This document shows, piece by piece, positions 1 through 8,570 of a stretch of DNA of 26,765 nt. The stretch comes from DATKXO01 sp035528995 (GTDB taxonomy: Bacteria > Planctomycetota > Phycisphaerae > UBA1845). Within the stretch, counting starts at the first letter, position 1. Each line of letters begins with the position of its first letter. A program made the translations under genes and the position numbers. A model generated the notes under the pieces. It was not told the origin of the DNA. It saw only the letters and a program-made list of their open reading frames with translations, and searched no databases. The stretch spans positions 1 through 26,765 of the forward strand of contig DATKXO010000409.1 in assembly GCA_035528995.1 (NCBI GenBank), given 5' to 3'.

Positions 1-336
1 CCCGGCTACGTCCTGTGCGGCGCCCTTTGGCATTGTCCGTCCGGGCATTGTGGCCGATCCTCCTATCCGCAGCGATCCCGTCGCCCGCACCGCGCGCAGC
101 ATGAGGAGCCCAGAAAAGCCGACTTCTACAACGGACTGCTAGGCCATCTCAACCACATCGCCCACGAATACGTTTGCTTCTTCAACGAACATCGCCCACA
201 CCAAGGGCTCGGGAATCAAACGCTGCCCGCTGCGCGGGCGGGGCCGCCGGCAGAGCCTGCGCCTAAGATTAGCCGCGTCCGCTTCCGACGATTCCTCGGG
301 GGGCTGCTGCGCCATTACTACCGTGCCGCGGCCTGA
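1..336 (+). pseudogene. Transposase (integrase core) C-terminal remnant
   Basis: The frame is open from the window edge to a TGA at 334-336, but only the part from about base 115 looks like protein of a known family. It reads FNEHRPHQGLGN, the C-terminal motif of the integrase core domain (rve_3 type, IS3/IS481-like transposases), and it ends LGGLLRHYYRAAA, a tail I associate with planctomycete transposases of this class. Before base 115 the expected catalytic Asp/Glu region is absent in all three forward frames, so the gene is rearranged or frameshifted as well as cut by the window edge. It sits immediately upstream of a broken recombinase. Family assignment is fairly sure; the exact IS family is not. 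Confidence 0.6.
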
Positions 337-540
337 GCCTTCGTGCCGGGGATCCCGTCTCGCGGTCACGCAGCCTGATCGCGTATGATCCCAGTTCGCG
401 CCGGTGCAGACTGAGACGATTCCCGATTGTCGACGCACTCTACATCCGGCGCAGGCATGTGCTCGAAATAGCCTGCCGTTGAGCGAGGTGGGGGAACGCC
501 GACATTTGGGGCCTGTGCCCGTGGACCTGCGCGGTTCCGC

Positions 541-2028
541 GGTGACGACGCCGACGATCTCGTTCGCGGCGTAAAACAATGGCAGGGCCACAAGTATCTT
601 AAGGACCTCTCCAGGGTCACCCAGGAGGGCCAAGCGAACCTTGCTCTCCAGGGATTCTGGCTGGGCGGCGTACCTCCATTCGGCTACGACCTTCGGTACG
701 AGGATGCCGGGGGTCACCCCCTGTATATCCTCCGCTTCCTGCCGGACGGCTCGAAGGTCATGCTGGGCCTAGATGGAACCGCCCAGCGTCACATGCCCCG
801 TGGGGAACGCCTGGTGCGCAGCTCTGCGGACCGAGCTCGTCTCTACCCCAGTGAGCAGACTCGTGTTGACTTGGCCCTCTCGCTCTTCGAGATGTACGCC
901 TCCAGCCTGGGGTTCAAGGCTATTGCCGAGATCCTGAATGGACGTGGCGCGCCTGCGCCTCGGGACGGAATGTGGTCCAAGAGACACAAGCGAGGTTGGA
1001 GTCACGGGACGGTCAAGAACATCATCGAGAACCCGGCCTACATCGGGCGATCCGTATACAACCGGACCAGCTTCTCGAAATACCACCATATTCAGCAGTT
1101 GGAGGACGGGCCCCGTCCGGTCCCTGTGCCGCCAATCCGGGCTAGTAGGATCACAAAGCTGCCGAGAAAGGACTGGATTGTGGCGGAGGTGGGGCATCCG
1201 GCCATTATCTCCTCCGACCTCTGGGACCGCGCCCAGTCCCAGCGTGCAGACCGCCGCAAGCCGCACGCCCGAGGTTCGCAGTCAGTTTACGTGTTCGGAG
1301 GTCTGATCGACTGCAAAGCCTGTGATCATCATTACCAGGGACACACAACGAAGAAGGGCAAACCTCGCAACGATGGGTCTACCGTGACTACTCGATCCTA
1401 CCTGTGCGGCGGGTACGATTCGAAGGGAACCGCGATCTGCCCGAGCCGGTGGTCAGTTCATGAGGAGGCCCTGTGGCGAGGCGTCTTGCACGTCATCGTC
1501 GACAAGTTCGGCTGGCTTCTTCAGTCACGTGAGTTTACCAAGGCTGTCCGGGAAAGGGCCATCAAGATCCTGAATCGGCCGGCGGTTCGGGGCCCCTGTG
1601 CTGAGAATCTGCGCCGGCGAACGGTCGAGATCGACAAGCAGGTCGAGGCTTGGGCGTCCAACTTGAGCCCCGAGAACCTCGCGATGCTGGATGGGAAGCT
1701 GACGGAGTTACGTGAAGAGAAGGAGGACTTGGAGCGACAGATCGCCGCCCAAGAGCCCGCGCGACCGGCAGATCAGCCCTCGACCCAGACAGCGGTCGTA
1801 CGGGTTGTCGCGTCGCTGAAGGACTCTCATGGGATGATCGAGACCGCGTCGCCGGCGCTGAAGCGGCGGTTCGTTCGTCAGTTCGTGGAGCGGATCGAGT
1901 TGGATCCGCGCGAGAAAACGGGAACTGCCTGGGTTTGGCGGCTCCCGATGTCGGTGTTGGACAGCCTGGGGATGTCCGTTAGTCGTATAGCGGGGGCAGG
2001 ACTCGAACCTGCGACCTCCGGGTTATGA
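541..2028 (+). pseudogene. Large serine recombinase, N-terminal catalytic domain missing
   Basis: The reading frame holds the Recombinase domain (QANLALQGFWLGG, PPFGYD, then FKAIAEILNGRG and HGTVKNIIENPAYIG), a zinc ribbon (CKAC near 1313-1324 and YLC...AICPSR near 1399-1446), and a coiled-coil C-terminus (ELREEKEDLERQIAAQ). The resolvase catalytic domain with its serine nucleophile, normally about 140 residues upstream, is absent. The frame is closed by a stop at 469-471, and no ordinary start precedes the homologous part. The longest ATG-initiated ORF is 760-2028 (422 aa) and begins inside the Recombinase domain. The last ~15 codons (GAGLEPATSGL) are antisense to the initiator tRNA gene, so the natural C-terminus probably lay on the other side of the attachment site. 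It would have catalysed element integration and excision; now it is almost certainly inactive. Confidence 0.75.
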
Positions 2029-2060
2029 GCCCGACGAGCTGCCAACTGCTCTACCCCGCA
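1988..2060 (-). tRNA. tRNA-fMet (initiator, anticodon CAT)
   Basis: A 73-nt cloverleaf folds on the minus strand: acceptor 5' half TGCGGGG, D-arm GAGC...GCTC, anticodon loop CTCATAA, T-arm GCAGG TTCGAGT CCTGC, and discriminator A at 1988. The anticodon is CAT. Two initiator hallmarks are visible: three consecutive G-C pairs in the anticodon stem (GGG/CCC), and no Watson-Crick pair at 1:72 (here T and T). CCA is not encoded. A good promoter lies just upstream. The 3' end is overlapped by the recombinase remnant, so this gene is the likely integration target of a mobile element. Confidence 0.9.
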
Positions 2061-2073
2061 GCTTTCAGGTGGG

Positions 2074-2102
2074 AGGCTACCGTGTTGTCGTTCGGGTGTC
2101 AA
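2074..2102 (-). promoter_or_regulatory. Promoter of tRNA-fMet
   Basis: On the minus strand a perfect -35 TTGACA (2097-2102) is followed after exactly 17 bases by TAGCCT (2074-2079). The predicted start, near 2067, is a few bases before the mature tRNA 5' end at 2060. Confidence 0.6.
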
Positions 2103-2305
2103 GGCGGGTGGCCGAGAAGCCAGGCGACGGCCCAGAACCCGGACAACGGCCGAGAATGCAGACAACGGCCGAGGGTCCAGGCACGACACGTGACGGGCCA
2201 GGGCTGCCGGATGCCTGGGCGGTCGACGGTGACGAGAGGCTACTGAGCGGTCCACGGGGCGAGGCCGGCGGCTGTTTGGGGCAGTCGTGGGGCAGGATGG
2301 GCCGG

Positions 2306-2335
2306 TTCGACGGGCGAGGCGATAACGGCTAGACT
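2306..2335 (+). promoter_or_regulatory. Possible promoter of the DUF3857 gene pair
   Basis: TTCGAC (2306-2311) and TAGACT (2330-2335) are 18 bases apart, in a locally AT-richer patch about 110 bases before the first gene. The match is moderate, so this is a candidate only. Confidence 0.3.
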
Positions 2336-2446
2336 ACTTAAGTCTGGGGCGACAGAGCCGCTTCCGGCGGGGTCGCGCCGGGGGAAGCGACGGCGCGAGC
2401 CGGGGAAATCCCACGGTCCTCATTCTTCAGATTTCGGGAGGAACTC

Positions 2447-4480
2447 ATGAATCACTTGATCAGTGCAATGCTGGTCGGCCTGGCGTCGGTCGGGGGGCCG
2501 ACGTCCGAGGACGACCTGACGGCCCGGATCGCGGCGGCCGGCAACGCATCGAAGTACGAGTCGGCGGCGTGCGTGGTCGTCTATGATGACTCGCTGGTCG
2601 AGGTGCAGCCCAACGGGCTGTCCACCACCGAGCGGCGGTACGTCATCAAGATCCTGACCGACAAGGGCATCCGCGAGCAAGCAGTCCAGACGTTCGACTT
2701 CGACCCGGTGACCAACCGTTTCCAGGTGAAGCGGGTCCGGATTCATCGGGCCGAGGGTGGGGTGGAGGACGTGGAACTGGGTGGGCTGATCACGGCCCCG
2801 GCCCCGGTAACCTGGGGGATCTTCTGGGGCTCGATGTTCCAGACGACGTCGCTGCCGCGGCTGGAGATCAACGACTGCCTGGAGATCGTCACCAGCAAGA
2901 CGGGCTTCAACCTGGCCTACCTGAATCCCACCGCACCGGGACCGATCGTGGGGGCCGAGCACCTGGAACCCCCTATGCCGGGGCACTGGCACGACACGGT
3001 CTACTTCCAGGGCGACTACCCGATCATCGAGCAGCGCTATCGGGTTCGGGTTCCGACGGACAAGCCGCTTCAATTCGAGGTATGCCACGGGCAGTTGGAG
3101 TCGTCGGTGCGGTTCGACGGTGATCACAGCGTCTACACGTTCATCGGCCGGGACATCGAGCTCTTGAAGCGCGAGCCGCGGATGGAGGCCTTCAGCGACG
3201 CGGCGTGCAAGCTGGTACTGGCCACGGTGCCGGACTGGATTGCCAAGTCCAAGTGGTTCCACGACGCGAACGTGAACCAGTTCGAGGTCACGCCCGAGAT
3301 TCAGGCTAAGGTGAACGAGTTGATCGCGGGGATCGACGACGACACCGAGAAGATCAGGAGGATCAACTGCTGGGTGGCGGACAACGTGCGCTACGTGGGC
3401 AACAGCCGCGGCGTGTGCGAGGGCTACACCATGCACAAGGGGTCCGAGACCTTCCGCGATCGCGGCGGCGTCTGCAAGGACAAAGCCGGCATGGGTGTGA
3501 CCATGCTGCGTGCGGCCGGCTTCGATACCTACCCGGTCATGACGCAGGCGGGGTCGGCCGTGGAGTACACGCCGGCCGACCAGTTCAACCACGCTGTTGT
3601 CGTGGTTCGTAACGCGGAGGGTTCGTTGCGGCTGGTCGATCCGACCTGGTCGCCCAAGAGCCGGGAGATCTGGTCGAGCCGCGAGCCGGAGCAGTACGTG
3701 GTCTACGGTCTGCCCGAGGGGCATGAGCTGGGCCAGTCGCCGTACTTCCCGCCGGAACACAACGCGGTGAAGTGCAAAGGGACCAGCCGGATCGAGCCCG
3801 ACGGGCGGCTGACCTGCCGCCTGCACCTGGACCTGACCGGGTACCCGGACACGTATTTCCGCCGCGGTCTGACCCGGGTCCGCAAGCCGGATCAGCGGGG
3901 TCTGATCGAAGGTTGGCTGGCCCGCCTGGGGGGCCTGGTTTCGCTGGACGAGCTGTCGCACTCCGGGCCGATCGATTACAGCCGCGATGTGGCCATTGAC
4001 GCGACGGCCTCGGACGAAGCGGGCACTGTCGGCAACGGTACGATTCGGATGGTCCGTCTGCCGCTGTTGCAGCACCCGTTCGCGGACATCTTCGCCCCGG
4101 ACGTGTTGCAGAAAGTGGATAAGAACGAGGAGCGGAAGTTCGGTATGCGGATGCGGGCCACGCGCCTGCTGTCCTACTCCGACACGCTGACCCTGCCGGC
4201 GGGGTGGACCGTCGAGGACATGCCCGAGGAGCGGTCGATCGACAATGACGCGGCCGGCCTCAAGTTCACGATCAAGCAAGAGGGCCAGAACTTGCATTAC
4301 ACCTACGAGGTGACCGTCAAGAAACAGATGATCCCGGCCGAACTGTACGAGGGTTATCGTGAGGTCAATGAGGCCCTGCACGAGTTGGCCGATGCCTGGG
4401 TGGTCTGTCGCATGGACGGCGCGGGAGCGTCGGAACCGGTGGCCGAAGCCGGTGGCGAGAGCAAGGAGGTGACCCGATGA
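2447..4480 (+). CDS. DUF3857 and transglutaminase-like domain protein, intact triad
   Basis: A 677-residue protein. The N-terminal part (about residues 35-220) is a DUF3857-type beta domain (TERRYVIKILTDKG, VKRVRIHRAEGG). A transglutaminase-like core follows, with GGVCKDKAGMG giving the nucleophile Cys343, FNHAVVVV giving His382, and LVDPTW giving Asp398, so the papain-like triad is complete. A C-terminal beta-rich region follows. The N-terminus is short and hydrophobic (ISAMLVGLASVGG), a weak signal peptide consistent with export, as is usual for the family. Members of this family are envelope proteins of largely unknown substrate, presumably cleaving or crosslinking peptide bonds. The start is supported by GGGAGGA seven bases upstream. 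The stop overlaps the next start (ATGA), so the two genes are translationally coupled. The family call is firm; the reaction is inferred. Confidence 0.85.
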   Translation: MNHLISAMLVGLASVGGPTSEDDLTARIAAAGNASKYESAACVVVYDDSLVEVQPNGLSTTERRYVIKILTDKGIREQAVQTFDFDPVTNRFQVKRVRIHRAEGGVEDVELGGLITAPAPVTWGIFWGSMFQTTSLPRLEINDCLEIVTSKTGFNLAYLNPTAPGPIVGAEHLEPPMPGHWHDTVYFQGDYPIIEQRYRVRVPTDKPLQFEVCHGQLESSVRFDGDHSVYTFIGRDIELLKREPRMEAFSDAACKLVLATVPDWIAKSKWFHDANVNQFEVTPEIQAKVNELIAGIDDDTEKIRRINCWVADNVRYVGNSRGVCEGYTMHKGSETFRDRGGVCKDKAGMGVTMLRAAGFDTYPVMTQAGSAVEYTPADQFNHAVVVVRNAEGSLRLVDPTWSPKSREIWSSREPEQYVVYGLPEGHELGQSPYFPPEHNAVKCKGTSRIEPDGRLTCRLHLDLTGYPDTYFRRGLTRVRKPDQRGLIEGWLARLGGLVSLDELSHSGPIDYSRDVAIDATASDEAGTVGNGTIRMVRLPLLQHPFADIFAPDVLQKVDKNEERKFGMRMRATRLLSYSDTLTLPAGWTVEDMPEERSIDNDAAGLKFTIKQEGQNLHYTYEVTVKKQMIPAELYEGYREVNEALHELADAWVVCRMDGAGASEPVAEAGGESKEVTR

Positions 4481-6399
4481 ACCGCGCAGCGCGCAGCAAG
4501 TTCGATCGACGTGTTCTGTTTGTCCTGGTCAGTGCGTGGGTCTGGGCGGCGTCCGTGCCGGTTGCGGTCGGCGGTCAGGGTCTTCCCGACGTCGGCCGAG
4601 CCGAGTTTCCCAATGATGACGCGGTCATTCTGCGACACCTGCAGCACTGGACGCTCCAGCCGGATGGCGGGGTGGTCCGTGAGGAGCATCACTGGGTGAA
4701 GCTTCTGAACGACCGGGCGTGGGGCCGGTACGCCGATCCGCGTGTCGATTACCTGCCGGGCAGCGAAGAGGTGGAGCTGATCGCCGCCCGAGCGCACACG
4801 CCCGACGGCCAGAAGCTGGACAGCCCGGACTACGCCATCAACGTGGTCACGCCGGCCGGCGTGTCGAAGTGGCCGACCATGACCGGCTGGCGGCAGGTGT
4901 GCTACACGTTCAGCGGAGTACAGAACGACGCGATCCTGGAGCTGCACTACAAGCGCTCGAGCAAACCGGGTGTCCGCCGGTGGCTGGAGGCCGACCTGCG
5001 CATAGGCGATATCGATCCGGTCGTCGAGCAGGTGGTGGAAGTCACGTTGCCGTCCGGCACGGAGCTGCGGCATCGGCTGGATCACGTTGACCAACAGCAT
5101 GCCGTGATGGAGAAGGCGACCGAGGGCGGTCAGACGACGTACCGCTGGAAGTTCAATAACATCGGGTCGGACGCGGACGAGCCGCGCTGCCCGCCGTGGC
5201 AGCAGCGTTGCGGGCGGCTGCGCTTCAGCAACTGCCCATCGGCCGAGCGGTGGGTCGAGGACATACTCGACTCGGTCGGGCGGTCGGCGGCGGCCGACGA
5301 GCGCGTCGCGAAGTTCGCCACCGAGGCCACCAAGGACGAGGTGGACGAGGTGGCCAAGGTGCGGGCGATCGGCAAGAAGATGCGCGACACGTTCAACTTC
5401 GTGGACGATCATCGCGGCTGGGTGGGGCGCAACGCCCGGCCCGTAGGGGAAGTGTTCGACAGTTGCTACGGTTCGCTTCTCGAGTCGGCAGGTCTGACGC
5501 TGGCCGCCCTGCGAGCCGCCGGGCTGGAGGCCCGGGCGACGATCGCGGTGGAACGCGAACAATACGATCCGAGCGTGTCGACCGATGCCGACTTGGCCGC
5601 GGTCGTCATCGAGGTGGCCGGTCCCCACGGCCCGATCTGGCTGGAGCCGTCCTCGGGCATCCTGAACCGGAACGGCGCCTGGCGGGACCGAGATCTTCTG
5701 TATGTCGATGGCGGGAAGCTGCAACAGTTTGCGCTGGCCTCGGTGACCTCCGAGCCCGACGCCGTTCGGGTTCGCGGCCGGCTGGTGCTGGGCGAGAAAG
5801 CGGAGAAGCTGACCGGCGAGCTGACCATCGACCTGACGGGGTCGTTTGTGAATCCCGAGGAGCTGCGCGACGACGACCAGAAGCGCTCGCGGATCGAGTC
5901 GATCGTGAAGGGCATCATGCCGGACCTGAAGGTGACGGACTTCTCGGTGTCGCAGCTTTCGCAGAGCCAGTTGAGCGCCCACGCGAGCGTGGAATCGACC
6001 GAGGAGCCGGAGAAGGTTTACGAGCGCCGCCGGCTGGTCCTGGCGACCGACACGCCGGTCCTGGCGGAAGCCCACTTGCCGGTGGAGCACTCGATGCGGC
6101 GAACGCCGATCCAGTTGTCGGGGCGCTTCGCGGAAGACGTGCGGGTTCGCATCCAGCTCCCGGAGGGTTGGAAGCCGGTAGTCCTGCCGGAACCGCTGGA
6201 GACGGTAAACGGCCAATGGGGCCGGATCACCCAGACGGTCGATGTGGACGCGGAGGCCAACGCGGTTCAGATCGTCCGACAGATAGGCTTTCAGGGACCG
6301 ACGATTCAACCCGGCGATTACGCCGCGGTCCGGGACGCCGTCCGGGCCGTGCGCAGCGAGCGGGCTCGGTCACTGGTCATCGAGAAGACCACCGAATAG
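4477..6399 (+). CDS. DUF3857/transglutaminase-like paralog with degenerate active site
   Basis: A 640-residue protein with a clear signal peptide (basic start, then VLFVLVSAWVWAASVPVAVGG). It has the same architecture as the preceding gene: a DUF3857-like N-terminal domain (VREEHHWVKLLNDRAWG), a transglutaminase-like fold (about residues 280-395), and a long C-terminal beta region. Aligning on the shared LRAAG helix, the nucleophile position is Leu334 instead of Cys, the His position is Ala374 and the Asp position is Glu390. A cysteine, Cys330, lies four residues earlier but lacks a matching His. It is therefore probably a non-catalytic partner or binding protein. It overlaps the upstream gene by four bases (ATGA) and is followed by a strong terminator, so the pair forms a two-gene operon and may form a complex. 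The paralogy is read directly from sequence; partnership is inference. Confidence 0.75.
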   Translation: MNRAARSKFDRRVLFVLVSAWVWAASVPVAVGGQGLPDVGRAEFPNDDAVILRHLQHWTLQPDGGVVREEHHWVKLLNDRAWGRYADPRVDYLPGSEEVELIAARAHTPDGQKLDSPDYAINVVTPAGVSKWPTMTGWRQVCYTFSGVQNDAILELHYKRSSKPGVRRWLEADLRIGDIDPVVEQVVEVTLPSGTELRHRLDHVDQQHAVMEKATEGGQTTYRWKFNNIGSDADEPRCPPWQQRCGRLRFSNCPSAERWVEDILDSVGRSAAADERVAKFATEATKDEVDEVAKVRAIGKKMRDTFNFVDDHRGWVGRNARPVGEVFDSCYGSLLESAGLTLAALRAAGLEARATIAVEREQYDPSVSTDADLAAVVIEVAGPHGPIWLEPSSGILNRNGAWRDRDLLYVDGGKLQQFALASVTSEPDAVRVRGRLVLGEKAEKLTGELTIDLTGSFVNPEELRDDDQKRSRIESIVKGIMPDLKVTDFSVSQLSQSQLSAHASVESTEEPEKVYERRRLVLATDTPVLAEAHLPVEHSMRRTPIQLSGRFAEDVRVRIQLPEGWKPVVLPEPLETVNGQWGRITQTVDVDAEANAVQIVRQIGFQGPTIQPGDYAAVRDAVRAVRSERARSLVIEKTTE

Positions 6400-6450
6400 C
6401 GGCCGGCGCGAGCCGGCAGCGCGCCCGGCAAACCTCTATTGGGCAACACC

Positions 6451-6480
6451 AAGCCCCGGCCCGAAACGGCCGGGGCTTTT
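6451..6480 (+). terminator. Rho-independent terminator after the DUF3857 pair
   Basis: A perfect 11-bp stem (AAGCCCCGGCC at 6451-6461 and its complement at 6468-6478) with a 6-base loop, CGAAAC, runs directly into TTTT. It lies about 50 bases after the stop at 6399. Confidence 0.9.
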
Positions 6481-6507
6481 GCCTGCAGGCGCCCGACGAT
6501 TCCCGGC

Positions 6508-6536
6508 TTTTCAATCTCGCAGACACCCGCTAAGGT
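6508..6536 (+). promoter_or_regulatory. Possible promoter of the OPT transporter operon
   Basis: TTTTCA (6508-6513), a 17-base spacer and TAAGGT (6531-6536) follow the terminator and precede the transporter start by about 70 bases. Each box matches four of six consensus bases. Confidence 0.35.
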
Positions 6537-6607
6537 AGCCGGCTCACCCGCTCCACGCGCGGGAGATTGGCGCGGTTGATCCGGTAGCTTCGGGGTGCAG
6601 GGGGTTC

Positions 6608-8542
6608 ATGCCTATGGCCATCAAGCAGCTTACCGAAGAGCAGGCCCGCACCATGACGGTCGAGGAGAAGGACCGCTGGTGGCTGGAGAACGTCTACCAG
6701 GGCGATGTGCCGCAGATGACCGTTCGGGTGGTCGTCTGCGGTTTCCTTCTGGGCGGTGTGCTGTCGATCACCAACCTCTACGTAGGGGCGAAGGCCGGCT
6801 GGTCGCTGGGCGTGGCCATCACGGCCGTGATCCTGGCCTTCGTGATGTTCAAGGCCCTGTCGCGAATCGGGCTGGGCGCGAACTACAACGTTCTGGAGAG
6901 CAACATTCTTCAGTCGATCGCCTGCTCGGCGGGCTACATGAACGGTCCGCTGATCGCCAGCATGGCCGCCTACATGATGATCACCGACACGGTCATCCCG
7001 TGGTGGCAGATGATCATGTGGCTGATCGGGCTGATGCTGCTGGGCGTGCTGTTCGCCTTTCCGATGAAACGCAGATTCATCAACGACGAGCAGATGCCGT
7101 TCCCCGAAGGCCGGGCCTGCGGTGTGGTGATGGACACACTGCACGCCGAGGACTCCGCCAAGTCGGTCCTGCCGGCCAAGCTGCTGGTCATCTCGACCAT
7201 CATCGCGGGCATCCTGAAGCTGGGGCAGTGGCACATACTTCATGACGCCTTGGCCAGGATCAGGCTGGGGTTCCTCGGCGTACCGGAACTGCTGGACGAT
7301 TGGTACTATCGCCTGGCCGAGAGACTTGGCTGGTGGATGCCCAACATCGCCGGTGTGCCCCTGAAGGAACTCACCGTTCGTCCGGAACTCGACATCGCCA
7401 TGATCGGCGCCGGGGGATTGATGGGCATCCGTACCGGCGTCTCGCTCATCGTCGGGGCGCTGATCAACTACTGTATTCTGGCCCCGATCATGATCCAACG
7501 GGGCGACATCGCCACTACGACGGGCGCGGGCGGCCTGGTGCAGATCGGATTCCGGGCCATCACCACCTGGTCGTTGTGGTGCGGTGTGGCGATGATGACC
7601 ACTGCGTCTCTGTTGGCGTTTTTCGCCAAGCCGCAGATGTTCGTGCGTGCGTTCAAGGGACTGCTGGGCCGCAAGAAGCGGGCGGCAGACTGTGTCCGGC
7701 ACATCGAGCTGCCGTTGTGGGTTTCGCTGATAGGGGTGCCGATCGTCGGCGCCTACCTGGTGTGGATCGCCCACTGGTTCTTCGGCGTGCAGATCTGGAT
7801 GGGCATCATCGCCGTTCCCATGGTGTTCGTGTTCGCCCTGATCGGCGTGAACTCGACGGCACTGACGTCGATCACTCCCACCGGTCCTTTGGGCAAGATC
7901 ACGCAGCTTGTCTACGGTGGGATCGCCCCCGGGAACATCACCACGAACGTCGCGACGGCCGGCATCAGTGCCGAGGTGGCCGGCAGCGCGTCGAACCTGA
8001 TCCAGAACATCAAGCCTGGCTACATGCTGGGCGGCAAACCTCGCCTGCAGGCCATCGGGCACGTGATCGGGGCGTTCTCCGGTGCCATCTTCTCTGTCGC
8101 GGTGTTCTATCCGGTGTTCCTGCAGAACAACCCCTCAGGACTCATCACCGAGCAGTATCCCTATCCGGCGGCAACGGTCTGGAAAGCAGTTGCCGAGATT
8201 CTGACTGAAGGCCTCAGCCAGTTGCCCCAGACGGCTCTGTATGCGGCCGTGATCGGGGCCGTCATGGGCGTCGTGCTGGAGATCGTTCGCATCCTCGCCA
8301 AGGGGAAGTTCCCGCTGTCGGCCGTCGGGCTCGGACTGGCTTTCGTCATCCCGTTCCAGATCTGCCTGGCCATGTTCATCGGCTCGTTCGTCTTCTGGGT
8401 CTGCTCGAAGCTGTGGCCCAAACCGGAGCAGCGGATGAACGAAGTGATCGTGCAAAACCAGGAGTCAATCTGCGCGGGCGTCATCGCCGGTGCGGCGTTG
8501 ATCGGTGTGGCGACCATGGCGCTCGGCCTCAAGCTGGAGTAA
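6608..8542 (+). CDS. OPT family oligopeptide transporter
   Basis: A 644-residue polytopic inner-membrane protein of the OPT family, whose members take up oligopeptides (or metal-peptide chelates) by proton coupling. Family-typical stretches are visible: NLYVGAKAGWSLGVAIT after the first membrane helix, the amphipathic PMKRRFINDEQMPFPEGRACG with the QxPFPEG-type signature, ITTNVATAGISAEVAGSASNLIQ, and many hydrophobic helices to the end. Length is within the usual range of 600-700. The start at 6608 has an AGGGGG just upstream; ATG 6614 is an equally possible start. The next gene, a lipoprotein peptidase, begins 28 bases downstream, which supports peptide substrates. Family certain; substrate inferred from context. 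Confidence 0.9.
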   Translation: MPMAIKQLTEEQARTMTVEEKDRWWLENVYQGDVPQMTVRVVVCGFLLGGVLSITNLYVGAKAGWSLGVAITAVILAFVMFKALSRIGLGANYNVLESNILQSIACSAGYMNGPLIASMAAYMMITDTVIPWWQMIMWLIGLMLLGVLFAFPMKRRFINDEQMPFPEGRACGVVMDTLHAEDSAKSVLPAKLLVISTIIAGILKLGQWHILHDALARIRLGFLGVPELLDDWYYRLAERLGWWMPNIAGVPLKELTVRPELDIAMIGAGGLMGIRTGVSLIVGALINYCILAPIMIQRGDIATTTGAGGLVQIGFRAITTWSLWCGVAMMTTASLLAFFAKPQMFVRAFKGLLGRKKRAADCVRHIELPLWVSLIGVPIVGAYLVWIAHWFFGVQIWMGIIAVPMVFVFALIGVNSTALTSITPTGPLGKITQLVYGGIAPGNITTNVATAGISAEVAGSASNLIQNIKPGYMLGGKPRLQAIGHVIGAFSGAIFSVAVFYPVFLQNNPSGLITEQYPYPAATVWKAVAEILTEGLSQLPQTALYAAVIGAVMGVVLEIVRILAKGKFPLSAVGLGLAFVIPFQICLAMFIGSFVFWVCSKLWPKPEQRMNEVIVQNQESICAGVIAGAALIGVATMALGLKLE

Positions 8543-8570
8543 CAGCGGACAACGGGGGTATAAGCCAACG

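Larger units (their letters stand above)
2061..2446. other. Intergenic region between tRNA-fMet and the DUF3857 pair
   Basis: No credible gene is present; an 87-codon ORF at 2069-2332 has low-complexity composition and no recognisable motif. The region holds the tRNA promoter at its left end, a 13-bp direct repeat (2142-2154 and 2161-2173), a possible promoter at 2306-2335, and the ribosome binding site GGGAGGA just before the ATG at 2447. Confidence 0.5.

Noticed and set aside
2142..2173. A 13-bp direct repeat (GACAACGGCCGAG twice, 19-base period)
   Set aside because: Only two copies in a low-complexity GC-rich stretch; no third unit or hairpin.
2069..2332. An 87-codon ORF in the gap after tRNA-fMet
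   Set aside because: Gly/Arg-rich, no motif, no ribosome binding site, and it covers the tRNA promoter.
2420..6309. Long minus-strand ORFs of ~650 codons each, opposite the DUF3857 pair
   Set aside because: They are rich in Arg/Pro/His/Gln with no domain signatures, as expected antisense to GC-rich codons of real genes.
5196..6533. A 445-codon plus-strand ORF overlapping the second DUF3857 gene
   Set aside because: Composition is Arg/Gly/Ala-rich and low-complexity; the overlapping frame encodes a protein with a signal peptide and domain homology.
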